Assembly: GCA_902779185.1 (NCBI GenBank)
Contig: CACZAM010000010.1
Location: 1 to 64,000, forward strand
Direction of reading: 5' to 3'
DNA from: an uncultured Eubacteriales bacterium
GTDB lineage: Bacteria; Bacillota; Clostridia; Peptostreptococcales; Anaerovoracaceae
DNA length: 64,000 nt
Shown one piece after another: positions 1-8,313 of the stretch. Numbering within the stretch: the stretch's first letter is position 1; the number at the start of each line of letters is the position of its first letter. The notes beneath the pieces were generated by a model. It saw only the letters and a program-made list of their open reading frames with translations. It was not told where the DNA came from and made no database searches. Made by a program: the position numbers and the translations under genes.

Positions 1-23
1 AAGAATACGTAGGCAATAGAAAA

Positions 24-144
24 GCGCCTTTAGGCGCCGCCTGAGAATAGAGATGCGGTTGGCAGTCTATTCGGCGCGTCTTAAGACGCTTGCAAGCAAA
101 AGGCCCTTTTAGGGCCAGTGCATACCACCAGTTCAACTGGTGGT
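24..144. repeat. Cluster of four short perfect hairpins
   Basis: Four inverted repeats are stacked in about 120 bases: GCGCC-TTTA-GGCGC (24-37), the 14-base palindrome GCGTCTTAAGACGC (76-89), GGCCCT-ttt-AGGGCC (102-116) and a 10-bp stem around one central base (124-144, ACCACCAGTT / AACTGGTGGT). They lie downstream of the minus-strand flavoenzyme gene. Two of them are followed by T runs when read on the minus strand and so look like terminators; the other two have no T run and remain unexplained. No gene is seen in 1-171. Confidence 0.6.
95..116 (-). terminator. Rho-independent terminator after flavoenzyme gene
   Basis: On the minus strand the stem GGCCCT/AGGGCC is followed directly by TTTTGCTT. 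It is the first T-tailed hairpin after the flavoenzyme stop at 172. A second T-tailed hairpin (19-37) lies further on, giving a double terminator. Confidence 0.6.
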
Positions 145-171
145 TATGATTTGCATTGACTTGAAACAGTA

Positions 172-2116
172 TTAGCAGAAGAATCCCTTCTTCTCAAGAA
201 CCTTCACGATGGCACGAGCTTCCTCAGTACCTTCGATGATCCTTCTCTGTCTCTTGGAGTCGCCGATGTTCATGAGCTCGACATCAGCAAACTCTTCCTT
301 CAGCATGTCGAGTACCGGATTGTTGGACTTGAGTCCCATGCAGATGCATCCGTAATCGAACTCAACTTCTTCCATGCTTCCGTCCGGATTCTTGACCACG
401 AAGCAGTCAGGCTTTACTTCCTGAAGAGCTGTGGACGGTCTCTGGTGTACGTTGTACTTATTCGATATACGGTAGCATCTCGATTACCGTGGTGTCCGCT
501 CCTCTAGGCGCGAAGAATTCCACTACATCGAGTCCTACGGCGCCGGCGCCGATAACAACGACCTTCTTGCCCGTGCAGTCTTCAGGATAGTTGTCCAGAT
601 TGTCGATAACGCCGAGAACTGTCTGCACTTTGCCCTTGCCTACGTTCTCCTTGAGTCCCGGGATTGGGAGGATCAGCGGCAGTGAGCCCGTGGAGTTCAC
701 GATGATGTCCGGATTCAGAGTCCTGATGAATTCAGGAGTAGCCTCTGTGTTCAGGAACACGTGCAGGTTGTGGAGCTTCTTGATCCTTCTCTCGAGGTAA
801 TCAGGGAAGTCTCTGAGTCTGCTCTTGTCAGGGAACTTCGAGATCTCATACGCGAGACCGCCGAGGTGATCAGCCTTTTCGATCAGGAATGCCGTGCAGC
901 CGACTTCAGCAGCTGTGCATGCAGCTTCCATGCCGGCAGTACCGCCGCCGATGACAACAACGTTGCATGGCTTGTTGACTTTGAGCTTCTTGTATTCTTC
1001 ACCCTCGATTACTGCAGGGTTAACAGTACATCTTATAGGTCTGTTGTTCTGGATACGGTTTCCTGCGCATCCGATGTTGCAGCTGATGCACTTTCTGATG
1101 TCGCACACATCACCGAATTCAACCTTGTTTACCCAGTCAGGGTCAGCAATCAGGCCTCTGCCGATGCCGATGAAGTCAGCGTCGCCTCTCTCGAGGATGT
1201 CGTTGGCTACCTTAGGGTCTCTGATGTTGCCCATCGTGACTACCGGCTTGCCGAATCTTTCCTTAACAGCCTTTGCAAGGTATGCTCTCCAGCCGTCAGG
1301 ATAGCAGTTGCTGTCGATCTGATACTGCAGGGAAGGGTTGAGAGCAGCAGATACGTTGTATACGTCTACTTCGTCTCCGAAGTACTGCAGATACTCAAGG
1401 CAGTCGTCGAGGTTGTTGCCGCCCTCGAGGAACTCGTCTGCGCTGATTCTTGCGAGGATAGGAATGAAAGGTCCTACCTGTTTTCTTACTTCATCGATCA
1501 CCATTCTGGCAAGACGTGCTCTGTTCTCAGCGCATCCGCCGAACTCATCAGTCCTCTTGTTGTAGATAGGCGAGAGGAACTGGCTGATAAGGTATGAATG
1601 TCCGCAGTGGACTTCGATCGCGTCGAATCCTGCCTGAACGGCACGCTTTGCAGCTTCGCCGTATTTCTTAACGATAGCTTCGATCTCATCTTTTTCAAGC
1701 GGACGAGGTGCCTCTCCGCCGAGCTTTGATGGAACTGTTGAGGATGAAACTGTCGGAACTCCTGTGCGTGCAGAAGATGCAGAAGCTCCTGCGTGGTTGA
1801 TCTGTACAGCAATGAGTCCGCCCTCACCGTGAACTGCTTCTGTCAGCTTGTAGAGCTTAGGCATGAACATATCATGGTCGAGTCTGAGCTGGCTTGTTCC
1901 GTTGGAGCCTGTAGGGAAGTCTACGCATACATTCTCAACGATGATAAGGCCTGTGCCGCCTTTGGCTCTGAGCCTGTAGTAGTTGATATGATCATCATTG
2001 ATGCCGCCGTCCGGATCAGCGTAGTTTGTGCCCATAGGAGTCATAACGACTCTGTTCTTTAAAACCGTTTTCCTTACTGTGATAGGTTCGAAAATGTTTG
2101 GATAATCCTTCTTCAT
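172..2116 (-). pseudogene. 2-enoate-reductase-like flavoenzyme, frameshifted
   Basis: This is a member of the NADH:flavin oxidoreductase/2,4-dienoyl-CoA reductase family (relatives FldZ, BaiCD, FadH), which reduces C=C bonds next to carboxyl groups using FMN, FAD and a 4Fe-4S cluster. The start at 2116 is chosen because GGAGGG precedes it. The order is an OYE TIM barrel with HCGHSYLISQFLSP, a cluster motif C-x2-C-x3-C inside CISCNIGCAGN with a fourth Cys in PIRCTVNP, then two dinucleotide folds (VVIGGGTAG and VVIGAGAVG). The reading frame hits a stop just after EMLPYIE (458-460). The C-terminal part continues in another frame from about 457 (KYNVHQRPSTALQEV) to 172. Compared with the usual family sequence, roughly 17 residues and the reading frame are lost between these two pieces. 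It is either a real disruption or a sequencing/assembly error. The clustered genes suggest a shikimate-type substrate; that is inference. Confidence 0.8.
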
Positions 2117-2173
2117 TTTGTAATCCCTCCGGTTGTCATCTTCTGGCTTGTGGTACTTATATGATAAATAATT

Positions 2174-2207
2174 AACGGGCAAAAGAAAAATATCTTTGTT
2201 GCCCGTT
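2174..2207 (-). other. Hairpin between lysR and flavoenzyme gene
   Basis: AACGGGCAA pairs perfectly with TTGCCCGTT across a 16-base A/T-rich loop. It sits about 60 bases upstream of the flavoenzyme start and downstream of the lysR stop. There is no long T run after it, so an attenuator or RNA-processing hairpin is as likely as a terminator. Confidence 0.5.
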
Positions 2208-2253
2208 TATGATAGCCTGAAGGTATCAGATAGATGAAATCAATATCTTCTGC

Positions 2254-3162
2254 TTATGTAATTGTTTTCAGCGATGACTGATCAAGTTCAGATCCGCTGA
2301 TCATGAAATCGATAAAGCGTTTGGTAGCAGGCATCAGATAATGGTTCTTCTGCCACACGATATTTACATAATGGATAAGATCTGCGTCAGACACGCTGTG
2401 TATCTTCAGATACTTATCATTGAGGATATCTACTTTAGCAACCAGGGCTATGCCGAACTGCTCGCGGACCAGAGCCTGGATGGAATTTTCGTCAGAGCAT
2501 TCACACACTATATCCGGCTTGATGCCGAGGCTGCGATATAGCCGGTTAGTAAAACCTCCAAGAGCTGAAACACGGTCATAGCCGATCACGGGATAACGGC
2601 TCAGTTCATTTATGGAAAGTTTTTCTTTTTCGGCAAGCGGATGTTCATTGGACGTTATGATCACCATTTCCTGCTTAATGATAGGAACGAATTCAAGCTC
2701 TTCTTCATTTTCTGAGTATGCGCAGAATCCTACATCAAGCTTGCCGTTCTTGATCTCTCTTATTATTGAAGACGTCCTGTTTTGCGTAAACCCGAATGTC
2801 ACATGCTCGTTGCCCGGAATGCCAAGGAAAGAACGTACCATGTGAGGAATGTAATAGTTTGCCAGAGGGAAAACGTAGCCTATATCTATACGGCCTCCTG
2901 TAGTAGATATTTCCTTCATTTTATATACAGCTATATCGCACTCTTCAAGTATGCGGCTGGTGTACTCGAGAAAAAGCCTTCCGCTTCCTGTTAATGCTAT
3001 GCCTCTTCCGGCCCGTTCAAACAGCACGACTCCGAGTTCATCCTCGAGAGAGTCTATGGATCTGGAAAGGGAAGGCTGAGAGATATATAACTCTTCCGCT
3101 GCTGCCCGGAAATTCTGCAGCCGGGCTACAGCCTGAAAGTATCTGAGCTGATTCAGAGTCAT
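2254..3162 (-). CDS. LysR-family transcriptional regulator
   Basis: A 302-residue LysR-type regulator of normal length. The N-terminal winged helix-turn-helix (residues 1-60, with FRAAAEELYISQPSLSRSI) is clear and is followed by a substrate-binding domain of the periplasmic-binding fold. It is transcribed divergently from the quinate/shikimate dehydrogenase gene and is co-directional with the flavoenzyme gene, the classic position for a pathway-specific activator that senses a pathway acid. The 261-base divergent region holds a promoter-overlapping inverted repeat that could be its operator. The ligand is not known; shikimate or quinate is an inference from context. Confidence 0.9.
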   Translation of the reverse strand: MTLNQLRYFQAVARLQNFRAAAEELYISQPSLSRSIDSLEDELGVVLFERAGRGIALTGSGRLFLEYTSRILEECDIAVYKMKEISTTGGRIDIGYVFPLANYYIPHMVRSFLGIPGNEHVTFGFTQNRTSSIIREIKNGKLDVGFCAYSENEEELEFVPIIKQEMVIITSNEHPLAEKEKLSINELSRYPVIGYDRVSALGGFTNRLYRSLGIKPDIVCECSDENSIQALVREQFGIALVAKVDILNDKYLKIHSVSDADLIHYVNIVWQKNHYLMPATKRFIDFMISGSELDQSSLKTIT

Positions 3163-3273
3163 TTTTCACCTCGTTTATGCTGCTTTCATTCATTAATAAC
3201 ATCTACAACATATGGTACCACAAAAATCTGCGGATTGATACGCTGAAGCTATCGCTTTTTGCAATATATGGCA

Positions 3274-3332
3274 TTGGACTCTATCAAAAGCAATCGTTAA
3301 AATATAGACAAGAAATAGTTATTGTTTTAACG
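3274..3332 (+). promoter_or_regulatory. Promoter with overlapping operator-like dyad
   Basis: TTGGAC (3274-3279), 18 bases, TAAAAT (3298-3303) forms a plausible sigma-A promoter for the dehydrogenase operon. An inverted repeat CGTTAAAA (3295-3302) / TTTTAACG (3325-3332) overlaps the -10 element and the start region. This is the best candidate operator in the lysR/ydiB divergent region. Which regulator binds is inference. Confidence 0.5.
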
Positions 3333-3423
3333 AAGTTGTCTTCTGACTTGTGGTGAATCGGAGACATTACCGGGAGAGGCATGAGAACAATGCCTGAAAA
3401 ACGATCATAAAAGGAGAAAAACA

Positions 3424-4302
3424 ATGGCAGAAAGAATCACAGGACATACCGAACTTATCGGACTTATGGCTTATCCTATCCGTCACTCCAGCTCGCCTGC
3501 TATGCAGAATGAAGCATTCGCGGAAGTAGGAGCTGATTATGCATACCTGGCATTCGAGGTAGGCGCTGACGAGATCGAAGATGCTGTAAAAGCTATCCGC
3601 ACTCTCAAAATGAGAGGTTCCAATGTATCAATGCCTAACAAGACTCTGGTTGGACAGTATCTCGATGAGCTTGATCCTGCAGCAGAACTCTGCGGTGCAG
3701 TAAACACTATCGTAAATGACAACGGCCACCTGAAGGGGTACATCACGGACGGTATCGGATTCATGGCAGCTCTGAAAGACAACGACATCGATCCGATCGG
3801 CAAGAAAATGACGATCGTAGGAGCCGGCGGTGCTGCAACAGCAATCGAGATCCAGGCTGCTCTTGACGGAGTTGCTGAGATTTCGATCTTCAACATCAAG
3901 GACAAGTTCTATGAAGTCGGAGAAGACACAGTAAAGAAGATCAATGAGAGAACAAACTGCAAGGCAAAGATGTTTGACCTCGCAGATACCGAGGCTCTCC
4001 GCGCAGAGATGGCAGACAGCTACCTCTTCGTAAACGCTACAGGCGCAGGCATGAAGCCGCTTGAAGACGTATCTGTAGTTCCTGACAAGAGCTTCTTCAG
4101 ACCTGAGCTCATCGTAGTAGACGTTCCTTACGGATGCCTTCTGACAAAGATGAGAAAGATGGCTAAGGAAGTCGGCTGCAAGACAATGAACGGACTCGGA
4201 ATGATGCTCTTCCAGGGAGCAGCAGGATTCGAGCTATGGACAGGCAAGCCAATGCCGATCGAACACATGAAGGAAGTCCTCGGCATCAGCTACGATGACT
4301 GA
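3424..4302 (+). CDS. ydiB: Quinate/shikimate dehydrogenase, YdiB type
   Basis: A 292-residue NAD(P)-dependent oxidoreductase interconverting shikimate with 3-dehydroshikimate and, in YdiB enzymes, quinate with 3-dehydroquinate. The substrate domain begins ELIGLMAYPIRHSSSPAMQN, very close to E. coli YdiB as remembered, with the Ser-Ser hydroxy-acid site, SMPNK (catalytic Lys) and NTDG-like TDGIGF. The nucleotide fold has GAGGAATA. The C-terminus GLGMMLFQGAAGFELWTG also matches YdiB rather than biosynthetic AroE. The start follows AAAGGAG. It heads an operon with an MFS carrier and dehydroquinate dehydratase, the same neighbourhood as ydiN-ydiB-aroD in E. coli. With the TRAP transporter downstream, a catabolic or redox role is more likely than aromatic biosynthesis. 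Confidence 0.9.
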   Translation: MAERITGHTELIGLMAYPIRHSSSPAMQNEAFAEVGADYAYLAFEVGADEIEDAVKAIRTLKMRGSNVSMPNKTLVGQYLDELDPAAELCGAVNTIVNDNGHLKGYITDGIGFMAALKDNDIDPIGKKMTIVGAGGAATAIEIQAALDGVAEISIFNIKDKFYEVGEDTVKKINERTNCKAKMFDLADTEALRAEMADSYLFVNATGAGMKPLEDVSVVPDKSFFRPELIVVDVPYGCLLTKMRKMAKEVGCKTMNGLGMMLFQGAAGFELWTGKPMPIEHMKEVLGISYDD

Positions 4303-4348
4303 TCAACTAAAGTCAACAAAGATTAATGGAAAATGAGAGGAAATAATC

Positions 4349-5560
4349 ATGACAAATAAAAAGTATTTACCAAGCGTAATAGTTCTTTATCTGAACTACT
4401 TCCTGCACGGTATCGGATGCTCCGTACTCGGACAGGCTGTTATAAAAGACGCACTCGCTGCAAGCTGGAACGTTGAGGCAATGGCTATCACAGCTATCGC
4501 AGCTGCACTCGGACTCGGAAGACTTATCGCTCTTCCATTCGCAGGTCCTCTTTCGGACAAACTCGGACGCAGATTCTCAACAGCTATCGGTGGATTTGCT
4601 TATGCAGTATATCTGATCGGCCTCGCCATGGCATTCAACGCAGGCGGCGGCGCGGGCTACAGGATCGCTTATATCTGCGCTATCGTAGGCGGAATCGCAA
4701 ACTCCTTCCTCGACACAGGTATCTATCCTGCTGTTGCTGAGATCATCAACAAGGCTCCTGGCGTTGCGACAATGGGAATCAAGTTTGCTATCTCCGGTTC
4801 ACAGTTCCTGCTGCCGTTCTTCCTTGGAATCGCAGTTGGACAGACTGCCGGTGGACTTGTAACTTACAACAAGCTGTTCTACGTCGTCGGAATCGCTTAC
4901 CTCGTACTTATGGCACTTATCCTCTTCTTCCCGCTGCCTGATACAGACAAGAAGGCAGAAGAGAAGAAAGAAGGACTTCTTCAGAGCATCAAGCACGCAA
5001 ACTTCTCCGCAGGTTCGATCGCTATGATCCTCATCGGATTCACATGCACAGGTACATTCCAGCTCTGGCTCAACTGCGCACAGAACTTCGCAAAGGATGT
5101 AGCCGGATGGGCTGAGCCGCAGGTAATGCAGTCGTTCTACGCTATCGGCACAATGATCGGTCTGGTTATTACAGCTCTGCTGACAAGCAAAATCAAGGAC
5201 GTAAGATTCGTAATGATCTATCCGGCTGTATGCCTTGCAATGATGGTTGTTGTTCTCATGGCACCTACACAGGGAATGCTCAAGATCGGCGCATTCGTAC
5301 TCGGATGGTTCGGAGCCGGCGGACTTCTGCAGATCGCTACAGCTGTCTGCAACATGCTCTTCCCTAAGATCAAGGGAACAGTTACAGCTCTGGTCATGAT
5401 AGCTTCGTCGCTGTGCAACTACACACTTCTTACTGCAGCCGCTTCGATGACTCCGTCAGGAGTAATGGTCATGAACATCGTTCTGACAGCGATCGGAGTT
5501 CTGCTCGGAGTATTCGTAAACATGAACTACAACAAGATGCTCGCGGCTGCAGAGGAGTAA
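4349..5560 (+). CDS. MFS transporter, YdiN/YdiM-like
   Basis: A 403-residue major facilitator with about twelve hydrophobic segments. It shows YFLHGIG in the first helix, GLGRLIALPFAGPLSDKLGRR (the MFS loop 2-3 motif) and GGIANSFLDTGIYPA, all resembling E. coli YdiN/YdiM, which also sit beside ydiB and aroD. A hydrophilic central loop (about residues 200-215, rich in Lys/Glu) separates the two six-helix halves. The gene follows ydiB by 46 bases with GAGAGGAAA as ribosome binding site. Likely cargo is quinate, shikimate or a reduced product for export, by context only. Confidence 0.85.
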   Translation: MTNKKYLPSVIVLYLNYFLHGIGCSVLGQAVIKDALAASWNVEAMAITAIAAALGLGRLIALPFAGPLSDKLGRRFSTAIGGFAYAVYLIGLAMAFNAGGGAGYRIAYICAIVGGIANSFLDTGIYPAVAEIINKAPGVATMGIKFAISGSQFLLPFFLGIAVGQTAGGLVTYNKLFYVVGIAYLVLMALILFFPLPDTDKKAEEKKEGLLQSIKHANFSAGSIAMILIGFTCTGTFQLWLNCAQNFAKDVAGWAEPQVMQSFYAIGTMIGLVITALLTSKIKDVRFVMIYPAVCLAMMVVVLMAPTQGMLKIGAFVLGWFGAGGLLQIATAVCNMLFPKIKGTVTALVMIASSLCNYTLLTAAASMTPSGVMVMNIVLTAIGVLLGVFVNMNYNKMLAAAEE

Positions 5561-5594
5561 TCTGTACGCCCGCTTAACAGAAAGGAAGGAAATT

Positions 5595-6356
5595 ATGAAC
5601 GCTGTTAAGGTTAGAAACGTTGTTATCGGCGAAGGCATGCCTAAGATCTGTGTGCCTATCGTAGGAGTGACAAAGGAAGCCATCCTCGAAGAGGCAAAAG
5701 CGATCACAAAGCTCCCTGCAGACGTAGTTGAGTGGAGGATCGACTGGTTCGAGAACGTATTCGACTTCGCTGCTCTTGAGGATGTAATGAAGGGCCTTCG
5801 CGAGGTTCTCGGAGATACACCTATCCTGATGACATTCCGTACTTCAAAGGAAGGCGGAGAGAAGGCCATCGAGGATGAAGTCTATGCTGACATCAACATC
5901 AAAGCGGCTCAGACAGGTTATGTAGACATGGTTGACGTAGAAGTCTTCACAGGCGACGAGATCGTCAAGAAGATCATCGAAGGCGCTCATGCTGCAGGCG
6001 TAAAGGTCGTAGCATCCAACCATGATTTCTTCAAGACTCCTGACAAGGACGATATCGTAGGCCGTCTCCGCAAGATGCAGGACCTCGGCGCGGATATTCC
6101 TAAGATCGCCGTTATGCCTCAGAACAAGAAGGACGTTCTTACTCTTCTTGCCGCAACTGAAGAGATGGCAAACGAGTATGCTGACCGCCCGATTATCACA
6201 ATGTCGATGGCAGGCACAGGTGTTATCAGCCGTCTCGCAGGTGAGGTGTTCGGCTCAGCGCTGACATTCGGAGCAGCTGCAAAGGCATCGGCTCCTGGTC
6301 AGATGGGAGTAGAGGATCTCAAGCAGGTGCTCACACTTCTTCACGGAGCACTCTAG
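5595..6356 (+). CDS. aroD: Type I 3-dehydroquinate dehydratase
   Basis: 253 residues, usual length for the type I (Schiff base) enzyme that dehydrates 3-dehydroquinate to 3-dehydroshikimate. The catalytic trio is visible at the family positions: Glu86 (TSKEGG), His143 (ASNHDF) and Lys170 (IPKIAVMP), plus the substrate Arg in EWRIDW. The start follows AAAGGAAGG. It is third in the ydiB operon, 34 bases after the MFS gene, and links the quinate and shikimate sides of the pathway. It may serve biosynthesis too; a dedicated biosynthetic copy would have to be sought elsewhere in the genome. Confidence 0.95.
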   Translation: MNAVKVRNVVIGEGMPKICVPIVGVTKEAILEEAKAITKLPADVVEWRIDWFENVFDFAALEDVMKGLREVLGDTPILMTFRTSKEGGEKAIEDEVYADINIKAAQTGYVDMVDVEVFTGDEIVKKIIEGAHAAGVKVVASNHDFFKTPDKDDIVGRLRKMQDLGADIPKIAVMPQNKKDVLTLLAATEEMANEYADRPIITMSMAGTGVISRLAGEVFGSALTFGAAAKASAPGQMGVEDLKQVLTLLHGAL

Positions 6357-6369
6357 CTAATCGTTTATA

Positions 6370-6414
6370 CATGCCCCGTCTCAGACGACATTCGTCCCTC
6401 CGGGGCGGGGCATG
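6370..6414 (+). other. GC-rich hairpin between aroD and dctQ
   Basis: CATGCCCCG (6370-6378) pairs with CGGGGCATG (6406-6414). No T run follows, so it is more likely a partial attenuator or an mRNA-end stabilising hairpin than a full terminator. It would let the enzyme half and the TRAP half of the locus be expressed at different levels. Confidence 0.55.
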
Positions 6415-6435
6415 CTTCATAGAAAGGATAAAGCC

Positions 6436-7011
6436 ATGACAAAAGTTATAAAATGGCTTGATCACAATCTGGAAGAATTCATACTGACTCTGTTGCTGCT
6501 CGCAATGGCAGTGATCATGGGAGTGCAGGTATTCTCCAGATTTGCACTGAAGGCTTCGCTGTCATGGACTGAGGAGCTCACGAGGTATCTGTTCATATGG
6601 GCAGGCTTCCTGAGCGTCAGCTACTGCAGCAAGAGGTGCATATCGATCAAGATAGAACAGTTCGTGGCAAAGTTCTCAAGGCGTACAAAGGCTATCATCA
6701 AACTGGTCAATCATACGATAGAGCTTGCGTTTTTCTTTTATATGATACCGTTCGCTTTTTCGTACATGATGTCGGCTGTTGAGAGCGGGCAGGTGAGCCC
6801 GGCACTGGGTATACCTATGTACTATATCCAGGCAGCGCCTTTCGTTTCGTTCATACTGGTAGCTTTCAGGATAATCCAGAGATGGATAATAGAGCTCAAG
6901 GTCTCACTTGGAATGAAGGTCTATGACCCGGCTCATCCTGAACGCAATACTCCTGAATCATTTGTTGAGGCAGGTCAGCCGATATCAACGGCTGATGCCG
7001 GAAAGGAGTAG
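6436..7011 (+). CDS. dctQ: TRAP transporter small membrane subunit DctQ
   Basis: 191 residues with four hydrophobic segments, the fold of the small membrane subunit (DctQ) of tripartite ATP-independent periplasmic transporters. The segment LSWTEELTRYLFIWAGF is the DctQ signature. The start at 6436 is preferred over an in-frame ATG at 6412 because AGAAAGGAT precedes it correctly and 6412 lies in the hairpin. The stop is two bases before the dctM start, implying translational coupling. With DctM it uses a sodium gradient to import the carboxylate delivered by DctP. Confidence 0.9.
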   Translation: MTKVIKWLDHNLEEFILTLLLLAMAVIMGVQVFSRFALKASLSWTEELTRYLFIWAGFLSVSYCSKRCISIKIEQFVAKFSRRTKAIIKLVNHTIELAFFFYMIPFAFSYMMSAVESGQVSPALGIPMYYIQAAPFVSFILVAFRIIQRWIIELKVSLGMKVYDPAHPERNTPESFVEAGQPISTADAGKE

Positions 7012-7013
7012 TC

Positions 7014-8303
7014 ATGCCGGTAGGATTATTGTTCATACTGTTCGTGGTATTCCTTATTATAGCGATACCTGTAGGCATCACGCTCGGCATAACTGCCGTA
7101 TTGCCTCATATATTCGACCCGTCGTTCACTGTGGGAGCCAAGTATCTCATCAGAGCGATGTTCGGCGGACTCGACAGCTTCCCGCTGCTGGCGGTACCGA
7201 TGTTCGTTCTCTCGGGCATCATCATGGCCAAGGGAGGCATATCCAGAAAAATATTCGATATATTCGCGTACTTCTTCGGCAGATTCACTGCCGGAATGCC
7301 TTGCGCAGTCATAGTTACGTGCCTGTTCTACGGCGCGATCTCCGGATCTGCTCCGGCGACCGTTGCTGCCGTAGGCAGCATGACCATCCCGATCCTGATC
7401 GGGCTGGGCTACGACAAGACATTCTCGACATCTGTCGTAGCGGTCGCCGGCGGACTGGGAGTCATCATCCCGCCTAGCATCCCGTTCATCATGTACGGAA
7501 TGGCATCGGGTGCATCCGTAAGCGATCTCTTCCTCGCCGGAATCATCCCGGGTCTGGTCATTGCCGCACTCCTTATGGGGTTCTCCGTGTTCTACTGCAA
7601 GAAGAACGGAGAGGACAAGGCCAGAATAGAAGCCGAGATAGGAAAGCTCCACGAGAAGGGCTTCGGCAAGGTGTTCAGGGAAAGCTTCTGGGCCATACTC
7701 AGCCCTGTGATCGTGCTTGGATGCATTTATTCGGGCATAACATCACCGACTGAGGCGGCAGTAATATCGGTTTATTACGCGCTGATAGTCAGCCTGTTCA
7801 TCTATAAGGAGATACAGTTCAAAGATCTTTGGGGCATTCTCGTAGAAGCCATAAAGACCTTCACGCCGATACTGTTCATTCTGGCAGCATCGACAGCTTT
7901 CTCCAGGGTGCTTACGCTCATGCAGGTACCTCAGACAGTCAGCTCATTCATACTCGGAAACTTCTCAAGCAAGGTGATCATACTGCTTGTCATAAACGTG
8001 TTCCTGCTCATAGTGGGCATGGTCATGGATACGACACCTGCAATACTGATCCTCACTCCGATCCTGCTGCCTATAGCGCAGGGCATCGGAATGGATCCGA
8101 TCCAGTTCGGTGTGATAATGGTAGTAAACCTGGCAATAGGTTTCGTAACTCCGCCTATCGGAGTCAACCTGTTCGTAGCCAGTGCGCTGACAGACGTTCC
8201 GGTCATGGAGATCGCAAGAAAGGCGATGCCTATGATAGGACTCTTCCTTGTAGCGCTGCTTCTGTTCACATTCGTTCCGGCGTTCTCGCTGGCATTATTG
8301 TAG
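7014..8303 (+). CDS. dctM: TRAP transporter large permease DctM
   Basis: 429 residues, the usual DctM length, with about a dozen membrane segments. Family motifs are visible: FVLSGIIMAKGGIS, GAISGSAPATVAAVGSMTIP and PPSIPFIMYG in the first half, and the mirrored PTEAAVISVYYAL and TPPIGVNLFVASALT in the second. It forms the ion-motive channel of the TRAP system. It is bracketed tightly by dctQ (2 bases) and dctP (10 bases). Confidence 0.95.
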   Translation: MPVGLLFILFVVFLIIAIPVGITLGITAVLPHIFDPSFTVGAKYLIRAMFGGLDSFPLLAVPMFVLSGIIMAKGGISRKIFDIFAYFFGRFTAGMPCAVIVTCLFYGAISGSAPATVAAVGSMTIPILIGLGYDKTFSTSVVAVAGGLGVIIPPSIPFIMYGMASGASVSDLFLAGIIPGLVIAALLMGFSVFYCKKNGEDKARIEAEIGKLHEKGFGKVFRESFWAILSPVIVLGCIYSGITSPTEAAVISVYYALIVSLFIYKEIQFKDLWGILVEAIKTFTPILFILAASTAFSRVLTLMQVPQTVSSFILGNFSSKVIILLVINVFLLIVGMVMDTTPAILILTPILLPIAQGIGMDPIQFGVIMVVNLAIGFVTPPIGVNLFVASALTDVPVMEIARKAMPMIGLFLVALLLFTFVPAFSLALL

Positions 8304-8313
8304 GAGGTGCATC

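Noticed and set aside
761..1597. Long plus-strand open frame of 278 codons opposite the flavoenzyme gene
   Set aside because: No ribosome site or family resemblance, and the opposite strand encodes clear OYE-family sequence; it is a shadow frame.
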